64,000 bases of DNA from Delphinapterus leucas (Eukaryota > Chordata > Mammalia > Artiodactyla > Monodontidae): assembly GCF_002288925.2 (NCBI RefSeq), contig NW_022098069.1, positions 77,406,828 through 77,470,827 of the forward strand. The letters run 5' to 3'. This document shows, in pieces, positions 35,633 through 46,828 of this stretch. The translations under genes and the position numbers were made by a program. The notes under the pieces are model-generated. The model was given only the letters and a program-made list of their open reading frames with translations, had not been told where the DNA came from and did not search any database. The number at the start of each line of letters is the position of its first letter. Position 1 is the first letter of the stretch.

Positions 35633-35792
35633 GACAGTTGTCTAATAGAACTTTCTGTGATGATGTAAATATTCTAGATTGCTGACATCCAATTCAGTAG
35701 TCACCATCAACGTGTGGCATTTAATTAATTTTACACTTAAATGTAAATAGCCACATATGGCTAGTGGCTATTGTATGGAGCTGTGTAGTTTC
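35633..35792. repeat. hAT-type MITE
   Basis: The left end is CAGTTGTCTAATAGAACTTT and the right part ATATGGCTAGTGGCTATTGT, a pairing typical of small non-autonomous hAT elements with CAGYGCTGTCCAATAGAA-like termini. The right terminus (GTATGGAGCTGTG) is a degenerate complement of the left. Confidence 0.6.
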
Positions 35793-37919
35793 TAAGAAAT
35801 TTGAAACTTAACTCAAAAACAACAGGAATCAATGGAAGGTTTTCCAGCAGAAAAAATAATGGGATAAGAACTATATTTTTGAAAAATGATACTGAAAGTA
35901 ACATTTAGAATGAACTGGAGGAGAGAGAAACTGGAAAGCAAAATGGCCAGATAGAAACTTGGAAAAATCTGGAAGTTAGGAACTGAGGAAACCAGTTTGA
36001 ACAGAAGGAGAAGAAATGACTGGAAAACATCAAAGAGGCAAAATCAACAGGACTTCAGTGTTTTTAACTATGACCCCATGTTTGCAGTTATAGATGATTA
36101 GATGGATAACAATCCCACCAACAAAAGAATCCAGGTGGTGGAGAAAAACCATACTTGTGCTAAGAGACATTCACTAACAAAAAATCAGCTCATTTTGAAT
36201 ATTTTTTAAATCCAGATGCCTGCAACTCAATTATGGCCTGAAAAACATGCATCAATTTTAAAAAGAAAAAAGAAAAATATTTGCTTGCTTTCCTAGTTTG
36301 TCAAAAAACAAGTCCAAAGAGAGTTCCTATCCAGTTTCATATTGGCACTAAATTGAAACTGTTTCTAACATTGGATATGTATGTATGTGTGTTTGTATGT
36401 GTGTGCATATACATACAGATATACACACACATACAAAATATATGTTTGTAAGCACATACATATATAGTTTGAAAAATAAATTAAGATCCAAGATGTTATC
36501 AAATAATCCACTTTGTTCCTCTTTCCTGTAGAAAGGCCACCTGGGACAAGCAGTGACATTTTTTTTTAATGGAGGAATACATTTTTTAGGGTCATGTCTC
36601 AACAGTGAAACCCTTTCTATCACAACACAAGGAAGACTTCTCCCATATTGGCAACTGTTTTTATATGGTTGGCAGGTTTCAATGAGTCTAAGCATGAATA
36701 AAATCTAACCACTCCACTGGATGAAGAGCTCATGAACTTCCGCTTTTAAAGATGAAGTAGAAAATAACTGTCAGATGTAAGAAAGCCAAAGAGTGATTTA
36801 ATATTTCAACAACAAAGAAGCCTTGACCCTTATCTGCTCTATTAAAATCTTAATATAACAAAGTCATATAATGGGACAGTCAGAATTTAGAAGCAAATAA
36901 AGTTTCTTGGCAGACTAAGGATTTTTGTCATCTGTATCTCAAAAGCAGAAGGAAACATACATTGTGTTCAGGCTCTGTAACAAGCATATGAAAGTCAAAG
37001 GTGTATCTGTATACCCCAAGCTAAGTAAAAATGAAAAGAAATGCCTGCAGGGCTCATGTTCTGAATAAAACTGTCTATATTTTGAGAAATTCCACACTCT
37101 ATGGGCTTCTAATGATTACAACAGCAGGAGATGGAGTCAAAGAGACTCAAGGCAAACTGAGAAGCATGATTTTAAGAGAAACCCCCCAACACCCAGTAGA
37201 ATGATAACACAGATTTACTCAGATTTCAATCTATATCTCCTAGGAAGACATATATTTGGACAAGAGCAGCATGACAGAATATAATTCATCTGAGAGACTG
37301 ACACATACTGGCCACCTTTTCTATTTTTCTTCTCCTGAAAGAGATGTGATTATAATTATAAAGCACAAAAATTATTTTAAAGAAGTATATGTAAACTAGG
37401 ATTGCAAATCTAGGAACTACTAAAAATCTTCAAAATGAGAAATAATACTAAAAAATGACCATAGGTAGGAGAATGTGCAGAAGATAGCCTATCACTTAGT
37501 AGGTTAATACAAGTCTGATAGATTCAATCTTATTTTGAATAATTAAATTTTCGTTAAAATTCAGTATTCTATGGATAATATTATAATTGCTAAGAATTAA
37601 ACAATAAATTGTTCATAGCCTTAGCTAGAAGGTAAATGGGAGTTAGAAAATCTCACAAGTCATCTGAAGGTATGTATTCATCTAGACATTGCATTTTCTT
37701 CAAAATTTATCAGCTCATTACTGTATTTTTATCTCTTTGTGATGAAAATATATCTTTGGCCAAAAGATCTATATTCTCACTTTTTTCCAACACTTCCTTT
37801 GCCTATCTCATAACCTTATACATGTAGCCCCCCTCACTGGTTTGGATCTAGTACAAAAGTTTGGAATCTGAGACTGTTTTTAAAGAAATATAGATCCAAT
37901 AAAACTATGAAACTATTTT
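35793..37919. other. AT-rich intergenic DNA, microsatellite
   Basis: A TATG/TGTG and then ACAC/ATAC simple-repeat region spans about 36,376-36,465. No gene is supported elsewhere in the stretch. Confidence 0.5.
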
Positions 37920-38560
37920 CAATATCACGGGTAATTAAGGATACTTAAGTGAAAACTATCATGGATATGACTGCACACCTATGAAATCATCAGATAACTA
38001 AAATGTCAGCTGACACCATGAGCTATTAAACATTTGAGAGCAATGGGAACTCACACAAACTGCTGATGAGAGCTATATTGCTACAACTGCCTTGAAAAAC
38101 TGTCATCATCTAATAAGCATATATCGCACATAAAACTGCAGTTATACTAGAATATACAAAAATTTCATAACAACAGCATTTGTGATAGCCAAAAAATATA
38201 TATATATATCACATATATGCAACAAAAGTAAAATAAATAACCAACTTGTAAAGAAAATGAACTAACTACAACCACCGTCAGTGATACATATGATTCTTAT
38301 AAGTATAATATTAAAGGAAGCATAACATAAGATATATAATTGTTTCATTTATATAAAACTCAAAAATATGTAAATCTGTATTATTTTACTACATGAGTAC
38401 AATTTTAAAGAAAAGTGAGGAAGTGATTCCCATAAAGTCCAGATAATCCTAGTGAAGAGGGATGAGGAAATGATTATTAAAGGAAACAGTGCATGTTTAG
38501 AGTGCTGGGAATGTTCTTTGTCTCCATGCAGGTGGGGGCTACTCAGCTGATCACTTAATA
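37920..38560 (+). repeat. Ancient L1/HAL1-like 3' fragment
   Basis: The ordered blocks ATGGATATGACTGCACACCT, AATGGGAACTCACACAAACT, then AACAACAGCATTTGTGATAG, a (TA)n run and TTCATTTATATAAAACTCAA match the eroded 3' part of old mammalian LINEs. No frame survives. Confidence 0.6.
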
Positions 38561-38649
38561 ATTACTAATTATATTATATATTATGTATTTCTCTGTACTT
38601 TTCTTATACTTCATAATTTTAAAAGGCTTAAAAAATTCATCCTTGACCA

Positions 38650-39490
38650 CTGTAATTGGTTAAATAGTGGTGCCCCAAAAGATACGTCCACCCAGAACCT
38701 CATAATGTGATCTTATTTGGAATAAAGGGTTTTGTAAATATAATTAAGATAAGGATGTTGAGATGAGATCATCCTGGATTAGGGTCCTAAGTCCAATGAG
38801 AAGAGTCTTTATAAGAGACAAAAAAAGATGCAGACATAGAGTATGGACTTGAGGACACGGGGAGGGGGAAGGGTAAGCTGGGAGGAAGTGAGAGAGTGGC
38901 ATGGACATATATACACTACCAAACGTAAAATAGATAGCTAGTGGGAAGCAGCCACATAGCACAGGGAGATCAGCTCGGTGCTTTGTGACCACCTAGAGGG
39001 GTGGGATAGGGAGGGTGGGAGGGAGGGAGAGGGAAGAGATATGGGGATATATGTATACGTATAACTGATTCACTTTGCTATAAAGGAGAAACTAACACAA
39101 CATTGTAAAGCAATTATACTCCAATAAAGATGCTAAAAAAAAAAAAAGAAGATCAAACTCCAAGTTTCTAAATCTAAACATTAATATGAAGCTGGGGACC
39201 AAAAATTTTCACAAAAAAAAAAGAGAGAGAGACAAAAAAAAAGGAGGAGAGACACAGAAACACAGGGAAGAAGGCCATCCAAAGATGTAGTTGGTAACTC
39301 GAGTTATGCTGGCAAAAGTCAAGGAAAACTGTGAGCCACCAGAAGCTGGAAAAGGCCAGAAGCCGTTAGAAGGAACCAACACCCTGATTTTGGGCTTCTG
39401 GCCTCCACAACTGTGAGAGAACAAATTTTTGTTGTTTTAAGCCGCCAAGTCTGTGGTAATTTGTTAACAGCAGCCCTAGGAAACAAATAT
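38650..39490 (+). mobile_element. MLT1-type LTR, split by L1
   Basis: The left part carries TTAAATAGTGGTGCCCCAAA, AATGTGATCTTATTTGGAAT and GATGAGATCATCCTGGATTA. The right part carries AAGAAGGCCATCCAAAGATG, CCACCAGAAGCTGGAAAAGG, TTCTGGCCTCCACAACTGTG and an end GCAGCCCTAGGAAACAAATA. Together they make one MLT1-type ERVL-MaLR LTR. An L1 copy interrupts it at 38,826-39,227. It is a solo LTR. Confidence 0.88.
38826..39227 (+). mobile_element. LINE-1 3' end with candidate 3' transduction
   Basis: A severely 5'-truncated L1 (3' UTR only, from GATGCAGACATAGAGTATGG) ends in a first poly(A) at 39,135-39,147. About 64 bases of non-L1 sequence and a second A-run (39,213-39,222) follow before the target duplication AGAGACAAAAAA, seen at 38,814-38,825 and again at 39,228-39,239. 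The duplication places the extra sequence inside the insertion, as expected when transcription reads past the L1 signal into flanking DNA. Confidence 0.82.
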
Positions 39491-39534
39491 ATGCATTCTG
39501 CAAACAACATTGTAGAGTGAGTCCTTTAGATTTC

Positions 39535-40150
39535 GGGCTGTGGAATTGGCCTTGGTTCCAATTCTGACTCAACCATTTACAAGCCTTGGACAATTCATAG
39601 TACCTTTTAACCTCAGTTTTCTCATGTGTATAATAAGAATATTATTATCAACTTGAAAATGTCACAGTAAAGGGTAAATAAAAGTAATTTAAAAAGCTCA
39701 ATACTGTCATATATGCAGGGCCCACATAATTACACACATTTATACCCTCTCCTCACAATGAGCCACAAATAATGGACTGTTCTTGAGGTAAGACCATCGT
39801 ATGAGGAGATGAACACATTAGATAATTGTAGTGATGCTATAAAATTAAATTCAATTAACTTGCCTTAGACTCATTTCAGGAACACCAAGCAACTGGTCCC
39901 AGCAGAGGCTTAACTCCATGAAATAAAGGGGCTTCTCTAGTCTAGTTTACACTTATTTGACCCTCTAGTGTAATAACATGGTTCTAAAGATTAAAACTGT
40001 CAGGTGGTTTTAATCTCTGCTCTGGTATTTAGCAACTCTGTGTCTCAATTTAAGTTATTTAATATTTCTGGCCTAAATTTATTCACCTAAAAAATGAAGA
40101 TGGTAATAATACCTACAGCAAATGGTTAGAGCATAAAAAAGAATTCAATT
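39535..40150 (+). repeat. Two MIR remnants
   Basis: The first (about 39,535-39,680) has GGTTCCAATTCTGACTCAAC and TTAACCTCAGTTTTCTCATG. The second (about 39,980-40,150) has a TCTCTGCTCTGGTATTTAGC block and ATGAAGATGGTAATAATACC. Both are plus-strand and diverged; about 300 bases of unassigned DNA separate them. Confidence 0.7.
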
Positions 40151-40228
40151 CAGCATCGACAGCATCACTTAACAAATATTAATTGGTCATCAGTCTTATC
40201 ACGTCCTTCATTTTTGGCTCACCCTTTT

Positions 40229-40529
40229 TTTTTTCTTTTTTTTTTTTTTTTTTGGCTGCCTTCTTGGGTCTTCATTACGGCAAGCAGGGACCCCTCTTCA
40301 TTGTGGTGCACAGGCTTCTTACTGCGGTGTCTTTCTCTTGCTGAGGAGCACAGGTTTTAGGCATGTGGGCTCAGTAGTTGTGGCTCGTGGTCTCATAGAG
40401 CACAGGCTCAGTAGTTGTGGCGCATGGACTTAGTTGCTCCGTGGCATGTGGGATCTTCCCGGACCAGGAACCCGTGTCCCCTGCATTGGCAGGTGGATTC
40501 TTAACCACTGCGCCACCAGGGAAGTCCCA
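40229..40529 (-). mobile_element. CHR-type SINE, long form, minus strand
   Basis: T-rich start, GGCTGCCTTCTTGGGTCTTC, two CAGTAGTTGTGG units, ATGTGGGATCTTCCCGGACC and a CGCCACCAGGGAAGTCCC end. The target duplication is weak (GCTCACCCTTTT / ACTCACCTCTTT), so this is an older copy. Confidence 0.92.
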
Positions 40530-40829
40530 ACTCACCTCTTTCTGAATTTACTTTACTGTCCTATCCCACAAAACCTAAACTTTGGGCCTACTGTCCTATC
40601 GCTCTCACCTTTCATCCAAGCTTCTTGAAGGATTTGTCTCTGTTTCTCTTTAGCGCCTCACCTACCATTCATTGCTCAATCCACAAAAATCTGATTAAAA
40701 ATAGGTTTTTAATATACATGCTGTGATTCACACATATCCATATTTCCAAATGCAATCTATATGCCAGTGACTTAATTTAGGACTCTGAGATGCATACTCC
40801 AGCCGCCATTCCCTTATTTTTATTTAAAT

Positions 40830-41215
40830 ATAGAAAGCCAATTTTTAGCCTGCCACATAACCACACAGAATAAAAGACCACATTTGCAGGGCTTCCTGGG
40901 AGCTTGATGAGATATGACTAAATTGTGGTGAAAGAGATGTAAACAGAATGGGTTGGAGGTTGACTAAGTCTCTTTCAAATGGAGGAGCTAGGCTATCTTC
41001 CTCTCTTCCTCCATTTTGCTACCGGAGACACCACTGTGAGGAAGCATCTACATCAGAAATTTTGGATCCTGTGGGAGGAACGCCACACCCTGGGATGGCA
41101 GAGTGGAGATCTCAATGACGTTTTAGGGCTCATTTCAGCCTAAGGTGCCTTCCACCATGCTCTTCCACATGAGTGAAATAAATTTCTTATTTAAGCACCT
41201 GTGATATGGGAGTAT
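40830..41215 (+). repeat. Ancient interspersed repeat, family unclear
   Basis: The sequence from about 40,850 (AGCCTGCCACATAACCACAC) through TTCAGCCTAAGGTGCCTTCC to GAAATAAATTTCTTATTTAAG ends in a polyadenylation-like region. The layout recalls an old mammalian LTR- or MER-type repeat; I do not name it. Confidence 0.35.
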
Positions 41216-41684
41216 TGCTGTTCTGTGTAGATAAGCTAATCCAGTTGATTCTATATACTTAGACCAAACCTCTATGATGAGCTCCAGTCCTTTATTACAG
41301 GTTACTATTTAATATTTCAAAAGAGCCTCAAGGTTAATGTATTCAAAACCAAATTCAACATTTGTCTCCTCCAAACTTCTTTCTTATATTTTATATCTCA
41401 ATTAACCATACCAAGATCTGCCTAATTCAAAGTCTGCATAGTCAAAGGGGAATTCCCCAGCCCATTTGTCTGCAAGAGATTAGAAGACTCTGCTCTATGA
41501 AAATTAGCCCAGGATAGATGATCTCTAGACATTGATATTTAAGAATCCCCAATTAAATGACTCTCCTTAATGTGAGGGAAGTACTCCATTCTCATGGTGA
41601 CCTTTGCACACTGAGCATCCAGTCAACCCTTTTATTCTGAGCATGAAATCAACATTTTAGTTTGGCATTTAAAAGTGAATGGAT

Positions 41685-41960
41685 GGAGACTTCCCTGGTG
41701 GTCCAGTGGTAAAGAATCCGCCTTAACAATGCAGGTAACAGAGGTTCCATCCCTGGTTAGCGAATTAAGATCCCACATGCCACGGGGCAACTAAGACCGC
41801 ACACCACAACTATGGAGCCTGTGCACCTCAACAAGAGAAAACCCACAGTCCACAACTAGCAAGAAGCCCATGCGGCAACAAAGAGCCCACGTGCCACAAC
41901 TAAAGACCTGACGCAGCCAAAAATAAAAATAAATAAATAAAAATCTTAAAAAAAAAAAAA
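41685..41960 (+). mobile_element. CHR-family SINE, older copy
   Basis: GACTTCCCTGGTGGTCCAGT head, GTTCCATCCCTGGTTAGCGA in place of the B-box, and an ACGCAGCCAAAAATAAAAAT tail with poly(A). More diverged than the other copies; ATGGATG words flank it as a partial target duplication. Confidence 0.88.
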
Positions 41961-44900
41961 AACTAAATGGATGAGCATCACAGATAAAATATCCCTCTCA
42001 AAGAAAAAGAGTGAACAAAATCAATAAACAGAAATCAAAGAGAAAAGCAAAGGGGATCTGGGGACAATGGATGATGATGAAAGAAAGTTCTCGATTGACA
42101 GCCATTGCAGAATGGAATAAGAAGCTGACAGTTTAAAAAAAAACACCTAGATTTCAATGTGTTCGTACTAAGAGAACGTTACAGCACTTCTGGAGAATTT
42201 GGAGTGATAGGGATGTACAAATTAAACACATAATAAAACCAGTGATTAACTCCAGATAAAAAGAGTTGCATAAGAAAGCAATTATATTCATAGTATACAG
42301 CATTTAGCTCAGATAGAAACGAACTTACTCATAATAATGTAACAACTGAATAATGTTTTAACCAAAAGTTATGATAAAACTCTAATGAAATAATGGAGGT
42401 AGAGGATATGTGTTTTTATAGGTATGAGCAGATTGTTAAAAAAGCTTCTACTCTGGGACATTAATGGATACATATAGTGTAAAACCAAGAAATCAAGAAA
42501 TAGAAATATCAATAAGCCATTTAGATATATAAGTACAAATACCAAAAGAAAGAGCTTCCAAAGTTCAGATACTTGCCCCGGATGATTGGGTATCTTGGGC
42601 AGGGAGAGTCGGAGCAGGAGAGCTCAATTTTTTGCACATTGTACTATTTGGTTAAGATATATGTTAATTTATTACACTGAAAATATTAAATTAAAAAACA
42701 GTTATTTTTAAGAAACTGTAATAACTTGAAATATGTTATCTAAAACAGACAACTATTTCTTAGGAAGATAAATGCTATAATTAATAAGTGAGCTGAAACT
42801 GTCATATCAAAGTGATTGAAAAATAATGCTTTGAACATTTTCAACTATTTTTAAAACTTTGAAAACTGCTTGATCTCTAAGTGCGTATACTTTTCCTATC
42901 TAATTTTTTATGCTATTTATTTGTTTAGCATGCCTTTTTCCACTGTGTCAAAAAAGTTCAATGTTAGACTCACATTTTCAGAAATTCTAAATTAATCAAG
43001 TGTGAATTAATTTATGATAGATGCTAGACAGCAAAATTCCAAATGCTGCCGTAAATTCTGCCTTTGAAACAATCACAACTGTAAAGTAGCAAAACTGAAA
43101 ATAATCTCCGTAAAAGTCCAATATTTTACAACATAAAACAATCACTATTAAGACAAAAAAAAAGTTTTCACTATCTGAGGTTGAGGTAGGAAACACATAA
43201 CCAAAATGTTCCCTCACTCTATCACTTATGCATTATCAAGAGACTTCAATTCTGCAATTTATATACCCCGAGTTGTGTGTTAATTTTACAAAGTTACTCT
43301 GGTTTTTACTAAAGTGAAAGGGAAATGAAAACCTTTCCGGGACTGGCCTAGTATAATGCATTTGTAAAGGTGAAACATTAAAGTGAAATGGAATGGGGCA
43401 CAGGAAATCAAATGAGTTTAAGGATTTAACTATAATCAGGGAATAAAAGGTTATTCATTTCTGCAAAACTCAAAGCAGTCTCTGACAAGTCTAATTAATG
43501 AATAAAATTCTTGTTTCTTTTACAATAGACCTTTAAACTATTTCTACTCAGCAGTCTCAAAATGATTTCACTAGGAGGTACGGGAGTTATTGAGCTGAAA
43601 TGGCAGCTGCTGTTTTTCTCAGTTTCCTTTATTCCATAAACGGATTGGTAACTTACTTTTGGCTTCAAAACACTTCTCCACTGGCAACTCCCCTCTGCTT
43701 TGTCTCTCCCCAAAAAGTTTAATCTAATTTAGAGTATTCAAAGGGGAAAGAATTAAGTTCCTTTCTAAAAGTAATTAAAAGCATGATGCCTTTTATTCAC
43801 TTGCTTTTAAATTAGGACTGCCCTTTCAAAGAAATATTAAGCTGAAACAGATAAAGTTCATCTTAGTAAATACTAGTCATCTAGGGAAGGAAGGATCTAT
43901 TTGTAAGCCAAGCTCTCCATACCTGTGGTTTAGCAATATCCACACGAAAAGAAGATTAAGCAGCTCTCAAACTGCATTTGAACTATTCAATAGATGTCAG
44001 CGTATTAAATTCCTTACTCTTAAAGATCAACAAGATATATTTTCATATTTGAATACTTTCTTATCATAAAAATACATTCAGTGCCTTGCTGGTAACAAAA
44101 CAGGATTGATATTGATCCTAGATTTGACCACAGATTTATAGTCTTCAATAAAATATTACTTAGGAGCAAATATATAGTCTGGAATTTTTTAGTGAGTCAT
44201 TTTGGAGAACAGAACTAAACCAAATAAGTGAGGAGAAATGTAAAAAGTGGAAAATGCTCTGAGTCAATTAACTAAGGGCAAGCTCCCTCAGACTTCTCAC
44301 AACTAAAGATTCCTCTGAGGATACAAGTAGGCTAATTAAATAGGTAACTTTGTGCTTCTTAATTACTTTAATTTCTCCCAGAAAGGTATTATATGAAATT
44401 TCACAATCATTCTATAGAAGCCATAATATAAAACTGAAGAAACTAAAACATTCCAACTCTATGGGATGAAATTTAGTTAGAAATTAGACATCCACAGATA
44501 AGTATGAATAAAATAATTCTATATATGTTGTACAAAAGTAGAACTCATTGCATACAGGTGGAAGAATGATTTATACATCATTCTTTGAATGTTTAGAAGG
44601 ATTAGATAATTAATTGCATTGCAACTCTATAAAGTATAAGAAATTCTTTACAGATAGAAAACAGGTTTGCCGCAAACCAGTAAGATAAAATATACATGGA
44701 ACAATTAAATACATAGATTGAATAAAATCTGTAATGATATAATTTATCCATCCATGTCTAAACATAAAATCATCCATTCAAAGTAATTTTCTTTATAAAA
44801 GAACTTTAAAAACTTTACAAACTGCTTGAATATATAAATGTGAACAATTATTATCAATAATGTAATTTGTTTTTAACTTCACATAAAGGACCACTGTGTT

Positions 44901-46600
44901 GAAATAATTCTGCAATGTATTAAAATGCCTCTGCCTTATTAAGAGGAATAAAAGCAACAGCATGTAACATTTTCTCTTTGTCATCATTATGACTGTCACA
45001 CGTGTAGCACCTAATTAAATTAATCCAGTTTCTGTTTCTCTGCTTCCAAACCTAGTGACACTACTATCTATGTCTTCACTACCATCCACCTCTCCTTTCC
45101 TAATCTATATACAGCTATAACCTAGAAAGAACTAGTGGTTCTCAAGTTGCGTACTGTGACTAGCAATATCGCAGTCCCGCCTTTCACATGAAAACATTTT
45201 TATCCAGATCTCTATAAGTACTTAGCACAATGTCCCAAACATAAAGGAGTTCATTTCATATTTTTCTTAATGAGTAAATAAATGTGTGAAGTTAGTAAGC
45301 AAATAAATAAGCTTGGCAGATAGGCATACTGGTAAAAATCAAACAAGGAAATTTTAGCAGGAGAAAATCATCCAGAGCACTACAAGAGTGAGCATTTTGC
45401 ACTTACAGGTTTTGCAAGGACAGAGGACATTACTTGTTCTAAGACCACTCTTCGTCCAACTATATAACAATGCGTTGAGAGAAACCCTATAAGTGTGTAC
45501 AGCCAGCACACCTATACTATTAGCAGACAGCACATTCTAGAAGAGTCCATCATACTGACATTTAGCATGTTTAAGCACTTTCATTACAACTTGAAGGCAA
45601 GTCCTATTTTTGCAAAGGTCAATGAGGGTAGGCTCTTAGAGCAGTCAAATTTGACAAAGTTGTTTATCATCGGTTTCCCCGTGAAACGTACTTGCTCAAA
45701 TAACAGCCACTAGATATTTCTTTGCTTTAATTTCTTTATTGTTATAATTGTTTAACTATTCCCCATGGAAGATAGGGGTTTTACTGAGGCAACCAAGAAA
45801 TTCTTCTAAAGTCTCCTGCTGGGGACTTAATATCCTAAATCCAAGTTTTGCTTCCACCAACATATCTGCTTAAATACTGCCTTATGTTTCCGGTGGGGGA
45901 AAAAAAAAAGCAACTATCAAAAAACTGAAACCAACTTGACATCCCATGTAGACATACCTTTACTTTAAAAACCTTCTTGTCATTAAATGACAGAGTTGTT
46001 TTAATGGTTCTCCCACTAATTCAGTGTTAGGGGCAAATTGCCTAGTGGGAAAACATTCAGTTTAGCAGCTAATGAGAAATCTACTTTAAAGTAACTCCTG
46101 AAGGAAACCTTAAAAAAGAACATGTAAAGTTGTGCTTGTTTTCTCTTCTCATGGCGAAACAAACATGGGTGCTTACTAATAACCCCACTCTACTTCATGT
46201 CGGAGTTCTATTACTCTCACAGATTTGAGGGGTCAAAAATCCTTAATTTTAAATTAAGAGATCCTGTTAAACTGTTCTACTTTTCCTATTCTCCATGGAA
46301 CTTTTCACCTTCTAAGATACTAGACTATTTATTTATTTATTACACACACACACACGCATACACACACGAAGTTGAGAACATCTGTCTATTTTATTCATAA
46401 TGTACCCAAGCACTAAATACTAAGGTACATGGGTAGGTGCTCCATATGTATTTCTTGAATGAATAAATGAATTAATCAATCAACCAAAAGTTCTTGCCAT
46501 TTTTCATTTCAGATTCAAGTTACATGGAGCATTACACATTATTAGCTTCTGGAGGGCCCTATAGTTAATAAATGTGAGTTCATAAAAGTAAAAAGGTCTA
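41961..46600. other. Repeat-poor AT-rich intergenic DNA
   Basis: No coding exon is supported. A possible MER5-like hAT scrap begins at 45,136 (CTAGTGGTTCTCAAG) and a CA-type microsatellite lies at 46,342-46,368. The segment 42,800-44,400 is free of recognisable repeats and rich in homeodomain-type TAATTA/ATTA words. Confidence 0.5.
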
Positions 46601-46811
46601 GGGCTTCCCTGGTGGTGCAGTGGTTGAGAGTCCGCCTGCCGATGCAGGGGACACGGGTGCGTGCCCCGGTCTGGGAAGATCCCACGTGCCACGGAGCGGC
46701 TGGGCCTGTGAGCCATGGCCGCTGAGCCTGCGTGTCTGGAGCCTGTGCTCCACAACGGGAGAGGCCACAGCAGTGAGAGGCCCGCGTACCGCAAAAAAAA
46801 AAAAAAAAAAA
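46601..46811 (+). mobile_element. CHR-type SINE, short form
   Basis: Canonical short SINE: GGGCTTCCCTGGTGGTGCAG head, CCCGCGTACCGC end and a pure poly(A). Perfect 17-bp target duplication AAAAGTAAAAAGGTCTA at 46,584-46,600 and 46,812-46,828, making it one of the youngest-looking copies here. Confidence 0.97.
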
Positions 46812-46828
46812 AAAAGTAAAAAGGTCTA

